NCBI GenBank assembly: GCA_964569695.1
Contig: CAZMUA010000003.1
Span: 62,001 to 126,000 of the forward strand
From: UBA8106 sp964569695
Lineage (GTDB): Bacteria; Acidobacteriota; Vicinamibacteria; Vicinamibacterales; UBA823
Length of the DNA: 64,000 nucleotides
Direction: 5' to 3'
In this document: in pieces, positions 60,821 through 64,000 of the stretch
Position numbering within the stretch: the stretch's first letter is position 1
Layout of the letters: each line of letters opens with the position of its first letter
Notes under the pieces: model-generated
Seen by the model: the letters and a program-made list of their open reading frames with translations, nothing else
Database searches by the model: none
What the model was told of the DNA's origin: nothing
Made by a program: the position numbers and the translations under genes

Positions 60821-61861
60821 ATGTCTACGATTCGTCAAGAACTCGAAACAAGAGAACAAGAATATTTGGCTCCTCAGGCAGCGAAAAGCGCTGAGAGTCG
60901 TGGACGACTGAGACCAGAAGCAGAGGATCCAATTAGGCCAGCGTATCAGCGTGATCGTGACCGGATAATACACTGTAAAGCTTTTCGTCGTTTAAAACAT
61001 AAGACCCAGGTGTTTTTTGCGCCAACCGGTGATCATTATCGAACTCGTCTTACCCATACGTTAGAGGTATCACAGATTGCTCGCACAATTGCGAAAGTCC
61101 TGAAGTTGCACGAGGAACTTACTGAGGCTATCACTCTTGGTCATGACCTTGGCCATACACCATTTGGTCATGCGGGAGAACGCGTACTGAGAGATCTAAT
61201 ACCGGGCGGATTTAACCATTATGAACAGAGCCTTCGTATTGTTGACCATCTCGAAAACAACGGCGATGGGTTGAATTTAACATGGGAAGTCCGCGATGGA
61301 ATCGCTAAACACTCTAAGGGAAAGCGAGGGGCACCGGTTGGTGCAGACTTGTCTAACCGTGCAGCTGCCTTAGAAGGTCAAGTCGCAAGAGTGGCAGACA
61401 TTATCGCTTATGTGAATCATGATATTGATGATGCAATACGAGCCAGTATTTTACGCATGGATGATTTGCCAACCGAGGCTGTCGATTTACTTGGACACAG
61501 TTCGTCTGAGCGAATTGGCCGGTTGGTTTCCAATACTATTCGTGAAACCATGGCTGCCGGATTGGATGAAATTCGAATGAGTGACAACGTACTCGAAGCC
61601 CTATTAAATCTTCGGGCGTTTCTTTTTGAAACAGTTTATGAGGATAGTCTGGCAACTATAGAGTTTCGAAAAGCTGCTGGCATTTTAGGAGGTTTGTGGG
61701 AAAAAATTCATGAAGATCCTGAAGAATTTCTCGTTCGCCATGTCATGGAGTCTGATGGGGTGGATGCAGCCGCGATGGATTTTTTAGCTGGGATGACCGA
61801 TCGCTTTGCTATCAACCTGTATGAGAGCCTCTTTATCCCTAGGCCATGGGTCGAAACATAA
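60821..61861 (+). CDS. dgt: dGTP triphosphohydrolase-like HD protein
   Basis: A 346-residue HD-domain phosphohydrolase. The HD residues are in RTRLTHTLEVSQIAR and ITLGHDLGHTPFGHAGE (His-Asp pair), preceded by RDRIIHCKAFRRLKHKTQVF, with a late Asp in AYVNHDIDDA. This is the short, dGTPase-like group; members hydrolyse dNTPs to deoxynucleoside and triphosphate, but the exact dNTP is unproven. Starts at ATG 60821, 81 bases after deoB. Confidence 0.9.
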   Translation: MSTIRQELETREQEYLAPQAAKSAESRGRLRPEAEDPIRPAYQRDRDRIIHCKAFRRLKHKTQVFFAPTGDHYRTRLTHTLEVSQIARTIAKVLKLHEELTEAITLGHDLGHTPFGHAGERVLRDLIPGGFNHYEQSLRIVDHLENNGDGLNLTWEVRDGIAKHSKGKRGAPVGADLSNRAAALEGQVARVADIIAYVNHDIDDAIRASILRMDDLPTEAVDLLGHSSSERIGRLVSNTIRETMAAGLDEIRMSDNVLEALLNLRAFLFETVYEDSLATIEFRKAAGILGGLWEKIHEDPEEFLVRHVMESDGVDAAAMDFLAGMTDRFAINLYESLFIPRPWVET

Positions 61862-61919
61862 TGAGGTTTCATGCTAAAATTCACGGTTGGCTTTTGATTA
61901 AAGACCCCACAAGTGCCTT

Positions 61920-62441
61920 ATGTATTTAGATTTACGAGATGTATCTGAAAAGAGTGAGCGTTTTGAGCGCACGTACGCAGCGTCCGCATTTACATCAGCT
62001 AAGGAGGATTATCTCGTAAAGGATGACGTGTCACTAGCCTTTGATGTCAGAAAAACTCAAGAGAAGTATCACTTGGTGGGTCGGTTGGTTACAAGTATTG
62101 ATTTAATTTGCTGTCGTTGTTTGGAAGCATATCCGAGGGCCGTTGACAGTGCTTTTGATCTCCTATATTTCCCTCAGGTGCGTAACAATGGAGATGGCGA
62201 GTTTGAAGTGGAAGAAGCGGCTTTGGCTGTTGCTTTTTACCGCGACGAAGAAATAGATCTTGGACAGTTAGTACGCGAGCAATTATATCTATTACTACCT
62301 ATGAAACCTTTGTGTGTAGAAAACTGCCTTGGTCTTTGTCCAATTTGTGGGATAAATCTAAATCGAGATAATTGTCAATGTTCTACTACTTGGCACGACT
62401 CTCGACTGGCGGATCTGAAGTCAGTGCTCGATAAGAGATGA
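61920..62441 (+). CDS. DUF177 (YceD-like) protein
   Basis: A 173-residue protein of the DUF177/YceD family, recognised by the paired Cys motifs CCRCLEAY and CLGLCPICGINLNRDNCQC, which probably bind zinc, and by its location directly before rpmF, the conserved arrangement. YceD and relatives have been linked to 23S rRNA or ribosome maturation. It starts at ATG 61920. Confidence 0.88.
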   Translation: MYLDLRDVSEKSERFERTYAASAFTSAKEDYLVKDDVSLAFDVRKTQEKYHLVGRLVTSIDLICCRCLEAYPRAVDSAFDLLYFPQVRNNGDGEFEVEEAALAVAFYRDEEIDLGQLVREQLYLLLPMKPLCVENCLGLCPICGINLNRDNCQCSTTWHDSRLADLKSVLDKR

Positions 62442-62477
62442 GGAAATTATTTAAAACCTTAAGATGAGGAACTCACG

Positions 62478-62660
62478 ATGCCAAATCCGAAACGACGACA
62501 TTCGAAAGCACGAACGGCAAAGAGGCGGACTCACGACGCGCTCCGTTCAGCTAATGCAGGTGAGTGTCCACAGTGCCATGAAATGAAGTTGCCCCATCAA
62601 GTTTGTCCGCACTGCGGATTTTATAAGGGGCGTCAGGTTCGCGAGGTCGACGAAGTATAA
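62478..62660 (+). CDS. rpmF: 50S ribosomal protein L32
   Basis: A 60-residue basic protein that begins PNPKRRHSKARTAKRRTHDAL and carries a zinc ribbon of four Cys (CPQCHEMKLPHQVCPHCG), matching L32. It has a GATGAGGAA ribosome site just before its ATG. In many genomes plsX and fabH follow; here fabD comes next. Confidence 0.97.
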   Translation: MPNPKRRHSKARTAKRRTHDALRSANAGECPQCHEMKLPHQVCPHCGFYKGRQVREVDEV

Positions 62661-62723
62661 CTAAGCGGATATTCCATATACGGATTAGCTAGTGAAATAT
62701 CCCCTTGAGCGGTTATTTTATTG

Positions 62724-63665
62724 ATGCTTGCCTTTCTTTTTCCTGGACAGGGTTCACAGCGCGTTGGTATGGGGAAGGCCTTAATGGACGCCTCTGCTGA
62801 GTGTCGGATAACGTTTGAGGAAGCAGACGCGATTCTAGGTGTATCCCTGAGCCAGCTTTGTGTTGACGGCCCTGAAGAACAATTAACTCTTACTGAAAAT
62901 GCGCAGCCAGCGATTTTGACAACGAGTATTGCTGCGTATCGATTTGTATTAGCGCAAGGACTACAACCAGATTTTGTTGCAGGCCATAGCTTAGGTGAGT
63001 ACTCAGCACATGTTGCTGCTGGCACGTTATCCTTCGCTGATGCGATAATGATAGTTCGGGAGAGAGGTCGATTTATGCAAGAAGCGGTGCCGGTGGGTGT
63101 CGGCAGTATGGCTGCTATCCTTGGCCTCGATGCTGAAGTAGTGATGCAGGTTTGTAATGATGTAGCTAATGGCGCTGTAGTGGCACCAGCTAACCTTAAT
63201 GCTCCAGGACAAGTGGTTATTGCTGGTGAAAGAGAGGCGGTCGGTCGAGTGACCACGGAGGCACTTGAGCGTGGTGCAAAGCGCGTCATCCCGTTAGCGG
63301 TGAGTGCTCCATTCCATTGTGCACTAATGCAGCCAGCTGCTGATCGATTAGTGCCGATTTTGCGAAGCGTGAATGTTGCCAACCCGCGTATACCTGTCGT
63401 AGCGAATGTGGACGCGAAATCGAAAACTGATGGTCAGTCTGCAATTGAAGCTTTGATTAAGCAAGTGGCGGCGCCGGTATTATGGGAACAAGTAGTTAGG
63501 TGCCTTGCATCGGAAGGCGTCCACACGTATCTTGAAGTAGGTCCTGGTAAGGTGTTGACCGGGCTAATGAGGAAAATTGACCGCACTTTAAAGGCTGTCA
63601 GTACGGATGCCCTTCCCGCGCTAGATCAGCTGAAGGAGATTGACGGAAAAGTAGGCGCGGTTTGA
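62724..63665 (+). CDS. fabD: Malonyl-CoA-ACP transacylase
   Basis: A 313-residue alpha/beta-hydrolase-like enzyme that loads malonyl onto ACP for fatty-acid synthesis. Catalytic Ser in the GHSLGEYSAHVAAG motif, FPGQGSQRVGMG at the N-terminus, and PFHCALMQPAADRL with the catalytic His are all intact. The ATG at 62724 directly follows a TTG at 62721; the ATG is preferred. It is followed by fabG. Confidence 0.96.
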   Translation: MLAFLFPGQGSQRVGMGKALMDASAECRITFEEADAILGVSLSQLCVDGPEEQLTLTENAQPAILTTSIAAYRFVLAQGLQPDFVAGHSLGEYSAHVAAGTLSFADAIMIVRERGRFMQEAVPVGVGSMAAILGLDAEVVMQVCNDVANGAVVAPANLNAPGQVVIAGEREAVGRVTTEALERGAKRVIPLAVSAPFHCALMQPAADRLVPILRSVNVANPRIPVVANVDAKSKTDGQSAIEALIKQVAAPVLWEQVVRCLASEGVHTYLEVGPGKVLTGLMRKIDRTLKAVSTDALPALDQLKEIDGKVGAV

Positions 63666-63711
63666 GCGTCGTTAGGTTAGATAGGTGTCATCCAGTAGGG
63701 ACTTTGCCAGA

Positions 63712-64000
63712 ATGACTGCAATGACAGGTCGTGTGACTATTGTAACGGGAGCTTCGCGCGGTATTGGTCGGGCGATAGCGACGCGAGCAGCGCATGATGG
63801 CGCTACAGTGGTTGCGGCAGCACGGGACAGGAATGCTACCGATGTTGTAGAAGAGATTAAGATGGCTGGCGGGACCGCTCTTCTTGCTAGCGTTGACGTG
63901 ACTGATGCAGAAAGCGTTGTTCAGATGGTGAACGATGTTGTTAAGGAATTTGGTCGTATTGACGTCCTGGTCAACAACGCTGGAATAACACGCGATCAGT
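63712..64000 (+). CDS. fabG: 3-oxoacyl-ACP reductase, N-terminal part (partial)
   Basis: An open frame runs from ATG 63712 to the window edge (96 codons). It has the short-chain dehydrogenase nucleotide loop VTGASRGIGRAIATRAA and the structural LVNNAGITRDQ motif, plus the Asp-Val of SVDVTDAES. With fabD immediately upstream, FabG of fatty-acid synthesis is the natural assignment. The catalytic Ser-Tyr-Lys region lies outside the window. Confidence 0.93.
   Translation, partial: MTAMTGRVTIVTGASRGIGRAIATRAAHDGATVVAAARDRNATDVVEEIKMAGGTALLASVDVTDAESVVQMVNDVVKEFGRIDVLVNNAGITRDQ

Noticed and set aside
1..64000. CRISPR arrays, IS elements, prophage, integrons, tRNA or rRNA genes
   Set aside because: No regularly spaced repeats, transposase or integrase genes, or tRNA/rRNA signatures were recognised by reading. 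A dedicated tRNA and ncRNA covariance search would be needed to exclude small RNAs.

Overview
This window looks like a chromosomal stretch from a didermic (Gram-negative type) bacterium, most plausibly an uncultured Acidobacteriota-like lineage. The envelope genes (bamA, skp, lolCD, lnt, a fabZ-lpxA fusion, lpxI, tonB, an outer-membrane barrel) show an outer membrane with lipid A. Menaquinone is made by the futalosine route, and the dnaK-dnaJ locus carries an HspR-type MerR regulator. The taxonomic call rests on gene content and protein style, not on any marker comparison. The window is almost entirely coding and has no gene-free stretch over 300 bases. I saw no rRNA, tRNA, CRISPR array, insertion sequence, phage or integrase. 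A run of ten Ns at 14702-14711 marks an assembly gap.

Layout. 1-5.6 kb: the end of gdhA, a 993-residue PEP/pyruvate-binding protein of unknown role, and a split B12-dependent acyl-CoA mutase whose specificity residues look isobutyryl-CoA-type. 5.7-11.6 kb: valS, nadC, birA, coaX and an unknown gene. 11.7-14.3 kb (minus strand): mobA-argS. 14.5-20.2 kb: an NfeD protease-SPFH pair, a SPOR protein, lnt, and prfB with its programmed frameshift. 20.2-22.5 kb (minus): a class A penicillin-binding protein. 22.7-28.5 kb: dnaK, a dnaJ with HPG in place of HPD, hspR, a DnaC-like ATPase and hemW. 28.5-30.2 kb: two paralogous secreted proteins and a small barrel protein. 30.4-34.7 kb: meaB, methylmalonyl-CoA epimerase, an MTA phosphorylase-like enzyme, a PfkB kinase, small membrane proteins and a VanZ-like protein. 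34.9-40.2 kb: enoyl-CoA hydratase, ribH, nusB, lysS, lolC and lolD. 40.4-49.3 kb: clpC, bamA, skp, fabZ-lpxA, lpxI and a Gfo/Idh dehydrogenase. 49.4-57.3 kb: a menaquinone (futalosine) cluster. 57.3-64 kb: tonB, miaA, deoB, a dGTPase-like gene, DUF177, rpmF, fabD and the start of fabG.

How the genes fit together. The 42.8-49.3 kb block builds the outer membrane: barrel insertion, periplasmic chaperone and the first lipid A steps. The 49.4-57.3 kb block holds mqnA, mqnC, an aminofutalosine deaminase-like amidohydrolase, UbiA-, UbiD- and UbiX-like enzymes and the final methyltransferase. Where the radical-SAM enzyme MqnE might be expected, there is a 303-residue protein with the MqnE/MqnC-like ends but without the CxxxCxxC iron-sulfur motif. 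This is the most unusual item in the window. meaB and the epimerase lie about 25 kb from the mutase genes.
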